Source: Burkholderia sp. BCC0506 (GTDB lineage Bacteria; Pseudomonadota; Gammaproteobacteria; Burkholderiales; Burkholderiaceae). Taken from it: 64,000 nucleotides of DNA. The stretch spans positions 240,648 to 304,647 of the forward strand of contig NZ_CADFEN010000010.1 of the NCBI RefSeq assembly GCF_902833145.1, written 5' to 3'. Shown here one piece after another: positions 48,449-57,254 of the stretch (its first letter is position 1; the number at the start of each line of letters is the position of its first letter). The notes under the pieces were generated by a model that did not search any database, had not been told where the DNA came from, and saw nothing but the letters and a program-made list of their open reading frames with translations. A program made the position numbers and the translations under genes.

Positions 48449-49306
48449 ATGTCCTCCGCCGACGCTGCCCCGCCCAGTTCTTCTGATCTTACCCCGACAC
48501 CGGAAATCCGGCTTGACGTGGATCGCGCGCGGCGCTTCGGCGGTGTCGCGCGCCTGTACGGCGCGCCGGCGGCCGCCGCGTTCGAGCGGGCGCACGTCGC
48601 GGTGATCGGCATCGGCGGCGTCGGGTCGTGGGCGGCCGAGGCGCTCGCGCGCAACGCGGTCGGCACGCTGACGCTGATCGATCTCGACAACGTCGCGGAG
48701 AGCAACACGAATCGTCAGATCCATGCGCTCGACGGCAATTACGGCAAGCCGAAGGTCGACGCGATGGCCGAGCGGATCGCGCTGATCGATCCCGCGTGCC
48801 GCGTGAACCGCGTCGAGGATTTCGTCGAGCCCGACAACTTCGACGCGCTGCTCGGCGGCGGCTTCGACTACGTGATCGATGCGATCGACAGCGTGCGCAC
48901 GAAGGTCGCGCTGATCGCATGGTGCGTCGCGAAACGGCAGCCGTTGATCGTCGTCGGCGGTGCGGGCGGGCAGCTCGACCCGACGCGCATCCGCATCGAC
49001 GATCTCGCGCTGACGATCCAGGATCCGCTGCTGTCGAAGGTGCGCGCGCAGTTGCGCAAGCAGCACGGTTTTCCGCGCGGGCCGAAGGCGCGCTTCAAGG
49101 TCAGCGCCGTGTATTCGGACGAACCGCTGATCTATCCGGAAGCGGCGGCCTGCGACATCGAGGACGGCGCCGAGCCGTCCGCGGCCGCGCACGTCGCGGG
49201 CCTCAACTGTGCGGGCTTCGGTTCGAGCGTGTGCGTGACCGCGAGTTTCGGCTTCGCGGCGGCCGCGCATGCGCTGCGGGCAATCGCGGCACAGGTGGCC
49301 GGCTGA
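48449..49306 (+). CDS. tcdA: tRNA threonylcarbamoyladenosine dehydratase (ThiF/E1-like)
   Basis: It converts t6A to cyclic t6A at tRNA position 37 in an ATP-dependent step. It has 285 residues. The E1-like nucleotide motif is [21 protein letters not shown], followed by [29 protein letters not shown] and [13 protein letters not shown]. The C-terminus contains [19 protein letters not shown]. The start at 48449 (MSSADAAPP) adds about 25 residues before the family core [10 protein letters not shown]. It is divergent from pdxH. Confidence 0.92.
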   Translation: MSSADAAPPSSSDLTPTPEIRLDVDRARRFGGVARLYGAPAAAAFERAHVAVIGIGGVGSWAAEALARNAVGTLTLIDLDNVAESNTNRQIHALDGNYGKPKVDAMAERIALIDPACRVNRVEDFVEPDNFDALLGGGFDYVIDAIDSVRTKVALIAWCVAKRQPLIVVGGAGGQLDPTRIRIDDLALTIQDPLLSKVRAQLRKQHGFPRGPKARFKVSAVYSDEPLIYPEAAACDIEDGAEPSAAAHVAGLNCAGFGSSVCVTASFGFAAAAHALRAIAAQVAG

Positions 49307-49414
49307 GCCGGCGGCGCGCCGGCAGGGACGGGCGATGCCGCGGCGCGGGTAACGCGCCGCGAGCGACACGGCGATGCAGCCGGGCCATGGCGGCCCGACC
49401 CGTCGCGCGTCAGG

Positions 49415-50263
49415 TCAGTTGAGCGCCATGCTCAGCTTGCGTCGCCACGCGGCGACGAGCTCCGGGCGATCGCCGGCCAGTTCGAACACCGAGATCATCG
49501 TGCGGCGGCCGAGGTCGTCGCCGTAGGTGCGATCGCGTGTCACGATTTCCAGCAACTGCTCCAGCGCCCCTTCGTACGCGCGCCGCGCGATCAGGCTTTG
49601 CGCGAGGTCGAAGCGCGCGTCGAGATCGGCGGGGTTCGCCGCGATGCGCGCTTCGAGCGCGTCGGTCGGCGGCAGGTCGGCCGTCGCATCCAGCGCGTCG
49701 AAACGGGTCTTGATCGCCTGGTAGCGCGGGTCGCCGTTCTGCACGGTTTGCGGCGACAGGCGCTCGGTCTCCGCGCGCGCGGCGTCGACTTCGTTGCGTG
49801 CGAGCAGCAGCTCGATCAGGTCGAGGCGCGCGTCGTCGTAGCCGGGGTTCAGCGCGAGCGCCGCCTCGAGGTGGCCGAGCGCATCGTCGAAGCGCTGTTC
49901 GGCCATCGCATACTGCGCGGCGCGGCGCTCGGCTTCCTCGGGCGCCGGCAGCAGCCGGTCGAGGAATGCGCGCAACTGGCCTTCGGGCAGCACGCCGACG
50001 AACTGGTCGACCGGGCGCCCGTCGGCGAACGCGATCACGTGCGGGATGCTGCGCGTCTGGAAGTGCGCGGCGAGCTCCTGGTTCTCGTCGACGTTGACCT
50101 TCACGAGCTTCCAGCGGCCTGCGTAGTCGGCTTCGAGCTTTTCCAGCAGCGGGCCGAGCGTCTTGCAGGGGCCGCACCACGGCGCCCAGAAGTCGACCAG
50201 CACGGGCGTGTCCAGCGACGCCTCGATGACGTCTTTCTCGAATGTGGCAAGCGTGGTGTCCAT
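49415..50263 (-). CDS. cnoX: Thioredoxin-TPR co-chaperone (CnoX/YbbN)
   Basis: It has 282 residues. Residues 1-110 are a thioredoxin domain with WAPWCGPCKTLGP; unlike E. coli CnoX, which lacks the full CxxC, both active cysteines are present, so redox activity is likely. Residues about 115-280 are TPR-like helices (EAERRAAQYAMAEQRFDDALGHLEAALALNPG). Family members protect proteins from oxidative aggregation and hand them to chaperones. It is the only gene between tcdA and the pirin gene. Confidence 0.9.
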   Translation of the reverse strand: MDTTLATFEKDVIEASLDTPVLVDFWAPWCGPCKTLGPLLEKLEADYAGRWKLVKVNVDENQELAAHFQTRSIPHVIAFADGRPVDQFVGVLPEGQLRAFLDRLLPAPEEAERRAAQYAMAEQRFDDALGHLEAALALNPGYDDARLDLIELLLARNEVDAARAETERLSPQTVQNGDPRYQAIKTRFDALDATADLPPTDALEARIAANPADLDARFDLAQSLIARRAYEGALEQLLEIVTRDRTYGDDLGRRTMISVFELAGDRPELVAAWRRKLSMALN

Positions 50264-50332
50264 GTCGTTCTCTTCCGTTCCAATATCGTCAGGGTGGGGG
50301 CGGTGCGCCGCTTTTTCAACGCGGCTTCGATT

Positions 50333-51214
50333 TCAACGCGGCTTCGTTTCGGGCAGCGGAATCCACTCGGTCTCGCCCGGCACCTTGCCCATTTCCTGGC
50401 GCGTCCAGGCCGCTTTCGCCCGCTCGATCGCGTCGCGGCTGCTCGCGACGAAATTCCACTCGATGTAGCGTTCGCCGTCGATCCGGTCGCCGCCGAGCAG
50501 CATCGCGCGTGCGCCGCTGCCGCTCGCGAGCGTGACCGTCGCGCCCGGCGCGAGCACGGCCATCCGTTCGGCCGGCACCGGTGTGCCGTCGATCGCGAGC
50601 TCGCCGTCGACCACGTAGACCGCGCGCTCCTCGTGCGACGCGTCGAGTTCGAGCCGGCCGCTGGCCGCGAATTCGGCGGCGACGTACAGCGTGCGCGAGA
50701 ACGTCGTCACGGGCGAGCGCAGCCCGAACGCGTCGCCGGCGATCACCGTCAGCGCCACGCCGTCTGCGTCGCGCCTGGGCAGCGTGTCGGCCGCGTGATG
50801 CTCGAACGACGGCTCGGTCGTCTCGTGCGCTTGCGGCAGCGCGACCCAGGTCTGGATCCCGTGCACGGTATGGCCGCTGGCGCGCTGCGCGTCCGGCGTG
50901 CGCTCCGAATGGACGATCCCGCGGCCGGCCGTCATCCAGTTCACGTCGCCCGGCACGATTTCCTGCCGCGAGCCGAGGCTGTCGCGGTGCAGGATCGCGC
51001 CGTCGAACAGGTAGGTGACCGTCGCGAGCCCGATGTGCGGATGCGGGCGCACGTCGAGCCCCGTGCCGGCCGGCAACGTGGCGGGCCCCATGTGATCGAA
51101 GAAGATGAACGGGCCGACGAGGCGTGCGGCGAGCGCGGGCAGCGTGCGGCGCACCTGCAGGTTGCCGATGTCGCGCACGTGCGGCTTCAGCAGGGCTTTG
51201 ATGGAGTCGGTCAT
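50333..51214 (-). CDS. Pirin-family protein
   Basis: It has 293 residues of bicupin fold. Metal-binding His in RPHPHIGLATVTYLFDGAILHRDSLG and Glu/His in MTAGRGIVHSERT are intact, so an iron centre and possibly quercetinase-like activity are expected. The start MTDSIKALLKPHVRD at 51214 is the family N-terminus; an in-frame Met 13 codons further upstream is possible. It lies 69 bases upstream of cnoX on the same strand. Confidence 0.9.
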   Translation of the reverse strand: MTDSIKALLKPHVRDIGNLQVRRTLPALAARLVGPFIFFDHMGPATLPAGTGLDVRPHPHIGLATVTYLFDGAILHRDSLGSRQEIVPGDVNWMTAGRGIVHSERTPDAQRASGHTVHGIQTWVALPQAHETTEPSFEHHAADTLPRRDADGVALTVIAGDAFGLRSPVTTFSRTLYVAAEFAASGRLELDASHEERAVYVVDGELAIDGTPVPAERMAVLAPGATVTLASGSGARAMLLGGDRIDGERYIEWNFVASSRDAIERAKAAWTRQEMGKVPGETEWIPLPETKPR

Positions 51215-51464
51215 GGCGGCCTCGTCGGGAACGGCTGGATTGCCGGTCATTGTACTGGCGGCGCGGCGGCGCGCGTGACGGGGCGCGCGAAACGCGCGCG
51301 GCGCGAGGCGGCCGCGGCAGGCACGCGTCGTGCGGCAGCCGCGGCGTTGCGCACGCCGCGCGCGGGTCGTGGATTCCATGTACGCCGCGCGGGTATCGGG
51401 GCGGGCGGCGAAACCCGGTAGACTGACCGCCTTCAGAAATCATCCGACAATCGAGGAGACGCCG

Positions 51465-52346
51465 ATGATGGCCCCCAAGGACCTGCTGCTCGCGCTGGTC
51501 GTGATCCTGGCGTGGGGCGTGAACTTCGTCGTGATCAAGGTGGGCCTGCACGGCATGCCGCCGATGCTGCTCGGCGCGCTGCGCTTCACGCTCGCGGCCG
51601 TGCCCGCGGTGTTCTTCGTGCGCCGGCCGCAGATTTCGTGGCGGCTGCTGGTGCTGTACGGCGCGACGATCCAGCTCGGCCAGTTCGTGTTCCTGTTCAC
51701 CGGCATGTACGTCGGCATGCCGGCCGGCCTCGCGTCGCTCGTGCTGCAGTCGCAGGCGTTCTTCACGCTGGTGTTCGCGATGCTGTTTCTCGGCGAGCGG
51801 CTGCGCGTGCAGAACCTGGTCGGGCTCGCGATCGCCGCGGGCGGCCTCGTCGTGATCGCCGCGCAGGGCGGCCGCGCGATGACGCTCGCGGGCTTCCTGC
51901 TGACGATCTGCTCGGCCGCGATGTGGGCCTTCGGCAATATCGTCACGAAGAAGGTCGGCAAGGCGAACCTCGTGTCGCTGGTCGTATGGGCAAGCCTCGT
52001 GCCGCCCGTGCCGTTCTTCCTGCTGTCGCTGTGGTTCGAGGGGCCGCAGCGGATCGCGACCGCGCTCGCCGGGCTGGACGGCTCCTCGATCTTCGCGGTC
52101 GTCTATCTCGCGTTCGTCGCGACGCTGCTCGGCTACGGGCTGTGGAGCCGCCTGCTGTCGCGCTACCCGGCCGCGCAGGTCGCGCAGTTCTCGCTGCTAG
52201 TGCCGATCGTCGGGCTCGCGTCGTCGGCGCTGCTGCTCGACGAGCATCTGACGCAAGCGCAGTTCATCGGCGCCGCACTCGTGATGGGCGGGCTCGCGGT
52301 GAACGTGTTCGGCGGGAAACTGCTGCGCCGCTTCGCGGCGTCGTGA
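51465..52346 (+). CDS. eamA: EamA/DMT-family transporter (O-acetylserine/cysteine-exporter type)
   Basis: It has 293 residues and ten predicted helices in two EamA repeats. Opening KDLLLALVVILAWGVNFVVIKVGLHGMPPMLLGALRFT and the second repeat GFLLTICSAAMWAFGNIVTKKVG are close to EamA. It probably exports amino-acid-like metabolites such as cysteine derivatives. ATG at 51465 or 51468 follows CGAGGAGACGCCG. It is convergent with amiC. Confidence 0.88.
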   Translation: MMAPKDLLLALVVILAWGVNFVVIKVGLHGMPPMLLGALRFTLAAVPAVFFVRRPQISWRLLVLYGATIQLGQFVFLFTGMYVGMPAGLASLVLQSQAFFTLVFAMLFLGERLRVQNLVGLAIAAGGLVVIAAQGGRAMTLAGFLLTICSAAMWAFGNIVTKKVGKANLVSLVVWASLVPPVPFFLLSLWFEGPQRIATALAGLDGSSIFAVVYLAFVATLLGYGLWSRLLSRYPAAQVAQFSLLVPIVGLASSALLLDEHLTQAQFIGAALVMGGLAVNVFGGKLLRRFAAS

Positions 52347-52391
52347 CGCGCCGGCACGCGTGGCGTGCCGGCGGCGGGGAAGCGATGGCGC

Positions 52392-53918
52392 TCAGGCCAT
52401 CCGGCTCTTAGCGAGCGGCGGATTCGCGGCGAAATAACGCTTGATGCCGCGGAAGATCGCGTCGGCCATCTCGTCGCGATAGCTGTCGTCGTTGAGCCGG
52501 CGCTCTTCGTCCGGGTTGCTGATGAACGCGGTCTCGACGAGGATCGACGGAATGTCGGGCGCCTTCAGCACCGCGAACCCGGCCTGCTCGACCGAGCCCT
52601 TGTGCAGCTTGTTGATGCCGCCCACTTCCTTCAGCACGTAGTTGCCGTAGCGCAGCGAGTCGCGGATCTGCGCGGTCGTCGACATGTCGAACAGCGCACG
52701 GTTCACCGCCGCGTCCGCCGTCTTGATGTTGATGCCGCCGATCAGGTCCGACGAGTTCTCCTTGTTCGCCATCCAGCGCGCGGCGGCGCTCGTCGCGCCG
52801 TGATCGGACAGCGCGAACACCGACGAGCCGCGTGCGGACGGCGTCGTGAACGCGTCCGCGTGGATCGACACGAACAGGTCGGCGCCGACGCGGCGCGCCT
52901 TCTGCACGCGCACGTTCAGCGGCACGAAGAAATCGGCGTCGCGCGTCATCATCGCGCGCATGTTCGGTGCGGCGTCGATCTTCGCGCGCAGCTTCTTCGC
53001 GATGTCGAGCGCGATGTGCTTCTCGTACGTGCCGGCGCCGCCGATCGCGCCCGGATCCTCGCCGCCGTGGCCCGGGTCGATCGCGACCGTCAGCAGACGC
53101 ACGGTGCCGCCCTTGCCGGATTTCGGTGCGGTGAACTTGTACGTGTCGCCGTCGTCGTCGCTGTCGTCGCGTCGCGCGATGACGGGCGGCGGCTTGACGG
53201 CCGGCTTCGCGGGCGTCGACGGCGTGCCGGCGGCCGGCGGCGTATGCGGCGCGGCCGGCGTGTTCTGCGCGAAACGCTGGAAGAATGCGTCGCTGTTGTC
53301 GCTCGCGGCAGGCGGCGGCGTGCCCGGGCCGGCCAGCGTGGACGGCGGCTGCATCTGCTGCGCGCGCGTGCTGTCGTTGAGCGCCTGCTCCTTGCGTTCC
53401 GTCTGCGCGATCAGGTCGGACAGCGGATCGGGCGCGACGGCCGGATACAGGTCGAACACGAGCCGGTACTTGTACGTGCCGACGGGCGGCAGCGTGAACA
53501 CCTGCGGCTTCACCGAGCCTTTCAGGTCGAACACCATCCGCACGACGTGCGGTTGATACTGGCCGACGCGCACCGACTGGATCTGCGGATCGTTCGGCGC
53601 GATCTTCGACACGAGGTCGCGCAGCGCCTGGTCGAGGTCGAGGCCGCTCAGGTCGACGACGAGACGGTCGGGACCCTGCAGCAGCTGTTGGCTATTCTGC
53701 AGCGGCTGGTCGGATTCGATCGTGACGCGCGTGTAATCGCGTGCGGGCCACACGCGCACGCCGAGCACCGACGACGCGTGCGCGAGCCGCGGCGCGACGA
53801 GACCGAGCACCAGCGTCGACGCCCCCGCGCGCAGGATCTGACGGCGCCGCCAGTTGTGCGTCGCGGTGGCCGCCGATTCGATCGAGCGGAACGGTTTGAT
53901 CAACATCTTTCGAGACAT
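52392..53918 (-). CDS. amiC: N-acetylmuramoyl-L-alanine amidase (AmiC type)
   Basis: This zinc amidase splits septal peptidoglycan during cell separation. It has 508 residues. The N-terminus has a twin-arginine signal (NWRRRQILRAGAST), then an AMIN domain (about 50-155), a Pro/Ala-rich linker (about 190-260) and the Amidase_3 domain. Zinc ligands are in AIDPGHGGEDPGAIG, the Glu of TYEKHIALDIA and SIHADAF, and the catalytic Glu is in LVETAFISNPDEE. The start at 53918 (MSRKMLIKPF) is chosen for AGGAAAGG just upstream; it overlaps tsaE by 19 bases. The next Met at 53906 is possible. Confidence 0.92.
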   Translation of the reverse strand: MSRKMLIKPFRSIESAATATHNWRRRQILRAGASTLVLGLVAPRLAHASSVLGVRVWPARDYTRVTIESDQPLQNSQQLLQGPDRLVVDLSGLDLDQALRDLVSKIAPNDPQIQSVRVGQYQPHVVRMVFDLKGSVKPQVFTLPPVGTYKYRLVFDLYPAVAPDPLSDLIAQTERKEQALNDSTRAQQMQPPSTLAGPGTPPPAASDNSDAFFQRFAQNTPAAPHTPPAAGTPSTPAKPAVKPPPVIARRDDSDDDGDTYKFTAPKSGKGGTVRLLTVAIDPGHGGEDPGAIGGAGTYEKHIALDIAKKLRAKIDAAPNMRAMMTRDADFFVPLNVRVQKARRVGADLFVSIHADAFTTPSARGSSVFALSDHGATSAAARWMANKENSSDLIGGINIKTADAAVNRALFDMSTTAQIRDSLRYGNYVLKEVGGINKLHKGSVEQAGFAVLKAPDIPSILVETAFISNPDEERRLNDDSYRDEMADAIFRGIKRYFAANPPLAKSRMA

Positions 53919-54454
53919 GCCTTTCCTGAAGCGCTGTACGCCCGGACGGTGAGGGCGCGGCCGTCGCCGTCCACGTCGAGCGAGAAAACCAGATCGGGCA
54001 CGCCGAGCAGCGCGCCCGCCTGTTGCGGCCATTCGACGAGGCAGATCGCGCTGGAATTGAAGTATTCGCGAAAGCCTGCGTCGGACCATTCGGCCGGATC
54101 GTTGAATCGATACAGATCGAAGTGATAGACCTCGAGTTCCCCGTCGCTGCGTTCGAGCGCGTACGGCTCGACGAGCGTATAGGTCGGGCTGCGCACGCGC
54201 CCCTGGTGGCCGAGGCCGCGCAGGATCGCGCGCACGAGGGTCGTCTTGCCCGCGCCGAGATCGCCGACCAGCTGGATCTGCAGCCCGTCGAACGCGTGGG
54301 CGCGGTCGAGCTCGATGCGCGCCGCGTCGAGCGCGTGCGCGAAGCGGGTGCCGAAGGCCTCGGTCGCCGCTTCGTCGGCGAGCGCGATCACGCGCTCCGC
54401 GAGCGGGGCGGGCAGCATGGCGTCGTGAGGCGGTTGGCTGGACGTGGCTGGCAT
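53900..54454 (-). CDS. tsaE: tRNA t6A synthesis ATPase TsaE
   Basis: This ATPase of the TsaBDE complex makes N6-threonylcarbamoyladenosine in tRNA. It has 184 residues. Walker A is VGDLGAGKTTLVRAILRGLG, followed by VRSPTYTLVEPY, and the family segments VYHFDLYRF and ICLVEWPQQAG. The start at 54454 (MPATSSQPPH) lies only 17 bases from the divergent queG start. It overlaps amiC. Confidence 0.92.
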   Translation of the reverse strand: MPATSSQPPHDAMLPAPLAERVIALADEAATEAFGTRFAHALDAARIELDRAHAFDGLQIQLVGDLGAGKTTLVRAILRGLGHQGRVRSPTYTLVEPYALERSDGELEVYHFDLYRFNDPAEWSDAGFREYFNSSAICLVEWPQQAGALLGVPDLVFSLDVDGDGRALTVRAYSASGKACLERC

Positions 54455-54471
54455 TCTCGTAAAATAGTGCG

Positions 54472-55707
54472 ATGAACCGACTACCGGAACGCGCCGCATC
54501 CGACAGGCCTTCGACTCGTGACGAAGGCGCGGCGCCGTGCGCGCTCGACGATGCGGCGTTGACTGCGCTCGCCGCTCGCATCAGGGCGTGGGGGCGCGAA
54601 TTGGGTTTCGGGGCGATCGGCATCAGCGATACCGATCTCTCGGATGCCGAAGCAGGCCTCGCCGCCTGGCTGGAAGCCGGGTACCACGGCGAAATGGATT
54701 ATATGGCGAAACATGGGATGAAACGCGCGCGGCCGGCCGAACTTGTGGCCGGTACGCGACGCGTGATCTCCGTGCGGCTTGCCTATCTGCCCGCGCAAAC
54801 GCTCGCGTCCGACGCGCCCGACGGTGCGCCGGGCGCGCTCGCGCCGCACGACTGGCGCGCGCGCGAACGGGCGCGGCTCGACGATCCGCAGGCGGCCGTC
54901 GTGTCGATCTATGCGCGCGGCCGCGACTATCACAAGGTGCTGCGCAACCGGCTGCAGACGCTTGCGGAGCGCATCGAGCGCGAGATCGGCGGGTTCGGCT
55001 ACCGCGTGTTCACCGATTCGGCCCCCGTGCTCGAGGTCGAACTCGCGCAGAAGGCCGGGGTCGGCTGGCGCGGCAAGCACACGCTACTGCTGCAGCGCGA
55101 CGCCGGCTCGCTGTTCTTCCTCGGCGAGATCTACGTCGACCTGCCGCTGCCGACCGACGCGCACACGTCGCCCGACACGGCGCCCGAGACGCCCGGCGCG
55201 CATTGCGGCAGCTGCGCGCGCTGCATCGACGCGTGTCCGACCGGCGCGATCGTCGAGCCGTACCGCGTCGACGCGCGCCGCTGCATCTCGTACCTGACGA
55301 TCGAACTGAAAGGCAGCATCCCCGAGCCGCTGCGGCCGATGATCGGCAATCGCGTGTACGGCTGCGACGACTGCCAGCTCGCGTGCCCGTGGAACAAGTT
55401 CGCGCAGGCCGCGCCCGTCGCCGATTTCGACGTGCGGCACGGCCTCGACCGCGCGACGCTCGTCGAGCTGTTCGCGTGGGACGCGGACACGTTCGATACG
55501 CGGATGCAGGGCAGCGCGATCCGGCGCATCGGCTACGAAAGCTGGCTGCGCAATCTCGCGGTCGGGCTCGGCAATGCGCTGCGCGCGGGCGCGGACCGGC
55601 TCGCGCCGCCGGCGCGCGACGCGATCGTCGCCGCGCTGCGCGCGCGGGCCGACGATCCGTCGCCGGTCGTGCGCGAGCATGTCGAATGGGCGCTGCGAGC
55701 CGCGTGA
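54472..55707 (+). CDS. queG: Epoxyqueuosine reductase
   Basis: This cobalamin and iron-sulfur enzyme does the last step of queuosine tRNA modification. It has 411 residues. The two cluster motifs are CGSCARCIDACPTGAI and CDDCQLACPWN. The conserved Asp region is FTDSAPVLEVELAQKAGVGWRGKHT. The first about 30 residues are a variable extension. There is no ribosome site; a -10-like TAAAAT (54460-54465) sits 7 bases before ATG, so the transcript may be leaderless. Confidence 0.93.
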   Translation: MNRLPERAASDRPSTRDEGAAPCALDDAALTALAARIRAWGRELGFGAIGISDTDLSDAEAGLAAWLEAGYHGEMDYMAKHGMKRARPAELVAGTRRVISVRLAYLPAQTLASDAPDGAPGALAPHDWRARERARLDDPQAAVVSIYARGRDYHKVLRNRLQTLAERIEREIGGFGYRVFTDSAPVLEVELAQKAGVGWRGKHTLLLQRDAGSLFFLGEIYVDLPLPTDAHTSPDTAPETPGAHCGSCARCIDACPTGAIVEPYRVDARRCISYLTIELKGSIPEPLRPMIGNRVYGCDDCQLACPWNKFAQAAPVADFDVRHGLDRATLVELFAWDADTFDTRMQGSAIRRIGYESWLRNLAVGLGNALRAGADRLAPPARDAIVAALRARADDPSPVVREHVEWALRAA

Positions 55708-55770
55708 AGGCAGCGTAAAGTGTCGTCGGCGCGCGGGCAGGGCCGCGCGCATCCCGGTCAGGAGAAGGCA

Positions 55771-56241
55771 ATGTTCAACGCAGTCATCGACGCGCCGTTC
55801 GGCAAGGTCGGCATCCGCACGGATGCCGCGGTGGTGCGCGAGATCGTCTATCTGCCCGAATCGATGAAGTCGGTCGAGCCGGATTCGGCGCTCGCGAAGC
55901 GCGCGGTCGAGCAGATCGAACGTTATTTCGAGCGCGCGTCCGCACGCTTCGACCTGCCGCTCGCCGACGTCGGCAGCGCCTTCCAGCACCGCGTGTGGGA
56001 CGTGATCAGCGACATCCCGCCCGGTACGGTGCTGACCTACGGCCAGGTCGCGAAGCGGATCGGCAGCGCGCCGCGCGCGGTCGGCCAGGCGTGCGGCGCG
56101 AACTATTTCCCGCTCGTGATTCCGTGCCATCGCGTCGTCGCCGCGGGCGGCCTCGGCGGATTCGCGAACCACGACGACAACGGCTACTACCAGCAAGTGA
56201 AGCGCTGGCTGCTGGCGCACGAGGGCGTGCCGTACCGATGA
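55771..56241 (+). CDS. ogt: Methylated-DNA--[protein]-cysteine S-methyltransferase
   Basis: It repairs O6-alkylguanine by transferring the alkyl group to its own Cys. It has 156 residues. The acceptor Cys is in VIPCHRVVAAGGLGGF, the helix-turn-helix with arginine finger is TYGQVAKRIGSAPRAVGQACGAN, and FQHRVWDVISDIPPG is typical. The start at 55771 follows AGGAGAAGGCA. Its stop overlaps the xerD start (ATGA). Confidence 0.94.
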   Translation: MFNAVIDAPFGKVGIRTDAAVVREIVYLPESMKSVEPDSALAKRAVEQIERYFERASARFDLPLADVGSAFQHRVWDVISDIPPGTVLTYGQVAKRIGSAPRAVGQACGANYFPLVIPCHRVVAAGGLGGFANHDDNGYYQQVKRWLLAHEGVPYR

Positions 56242-57188
56242 GTGAACCCTTGATGAACCCCGAAGCCGACGGCGACGCCGTCGCGGCCTCGCCCGCGCTG
56301 CTCGCGAGCCGCGCGTCGATCGACGTGTTCTGCGATGCGCTGTGGCTCGAGCACGGCCTCGCGCGCAACACGCTCGACGCGTACCGGCGCGACCTGATGC
56401 TGTTTTCCCAATGGCTGGCGGCGACGCACGATGCGCCGCTCGACTCGGCCGACGAGGCGATGGTGACGGGCTACATCGCCGCGCGCAGCGACGGCAAGGC
56501 GACGTCGTCGAACCGGCGGCTGTCCGTGTTCCGTCGCTATTACGGCTGGGCCGTGCGCGAACATCGCGCGAGCGCCGACCCGACGCTGCGCATCACGTCC
56601 GCGAAACAGGGCGCCCGGTTCCCGTCGACGCTGTCCGAGGCGCAGGTCGAGGCGCTGCTCGGCGCGCCCGACATCGGCACGCCGCTCGGCCTGCGCGATC
56701 GCACGATGCTCGAGCTGATGTACGCGAGCGGGCTGCGCGTGAGCGAGCTCGTGACGCTGAAGACGGTCGAGGTCGGCCTCAACGAAGGCGTCGTGCGCGT
56801 GATGGGCAAGGGCTCGAAGGAGCGGCTCGTGCCGTTCGGCGAGGTCGCGCACGGCTGGATCGAACGCTACCTGCGCGACGCGCGGCCGGCGCTGCTCGGC
56901 GCACGCGCGGCCGACGCGCTGTTCGTGACCGCGCGCGGCGACGGCATGACGCGCCAGCAGTTCTGGAACATCATCAAGCGTCACGCGCAGCAGGCCGACG
57001 TGCGCGCGCACCTGTCGCCGCACACGCTGCGGCATGCGTTCGCGACGCACCTGCTGAACCACGGCGCCGACCTGCGCGTCGTGCAGTTGCTGCTTGGCCA
57101 CAGCGACATCTCGACCACGCAGATCTATACGCACGTCGCGCGCGAGCGGCTCAGGACGCTGCACGCGCAGCACCACCCGCGCGGCTGA
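56238..57188 (+). CDS. xerD: Site-specific tyrosine recombinase XerD
   Basis: With XerC it resolves chromosome dimers at dif. It has 316 residues. The N-terminal SAM-like domain covers about 25-115. The catalytic set is visible: Arg in YASGLRVSELVTL, Lys in GKGSKERLVP, His-x-x-Arg in LSPHTLRHAFATHLL, His in LLGHSDISTTQ and nucleophile Tyr in IYTHV. It is translationally coupled to ogt by ATGA. No phage or integron context is seen. Confidence 0.95.
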   Translation: MSEPLMNPEADGDAVAASPALLASRASIDVFCDALWLEHGLARNTLDAYRRDLMLFSQWLAATHDAPLDSADEAMVTGYIAARSDGKATSSNRRLSVFRRYYGWAVREHRASADPTLRITSAKQGARFPSTLSEAQVEALLGAPDIGTPLGLRDRTMLELMYASGLRVSELVTLKTVEVGLNEGVVRVMGKGSKERLVPFGEVAHGWIERYLRDARPALLGARAADALFVTARGDGMTRQQFWNIIKRHAQQADVRAHLSPHTLRHAFATHLLNHGADLRVVQLLLGHSDISTTQIYTHVARERLRTLHAQHHPRG

Positions 57189-57254
57189 CGCGCGCCGCGT
57201 GCATGCGGCGCGACGCGGGCCGCGATGCCGGCTCCGCCGCACGCGGCGGCCGCG

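Noticed and set aside
56238-57188. XerD as an integrase of a mobile element
   Set aside because: Sequence length, motifs and coupling to ogt in a housekeeping block fit the chromosomal XerD; no attachment site, tRNA or cargo is present.
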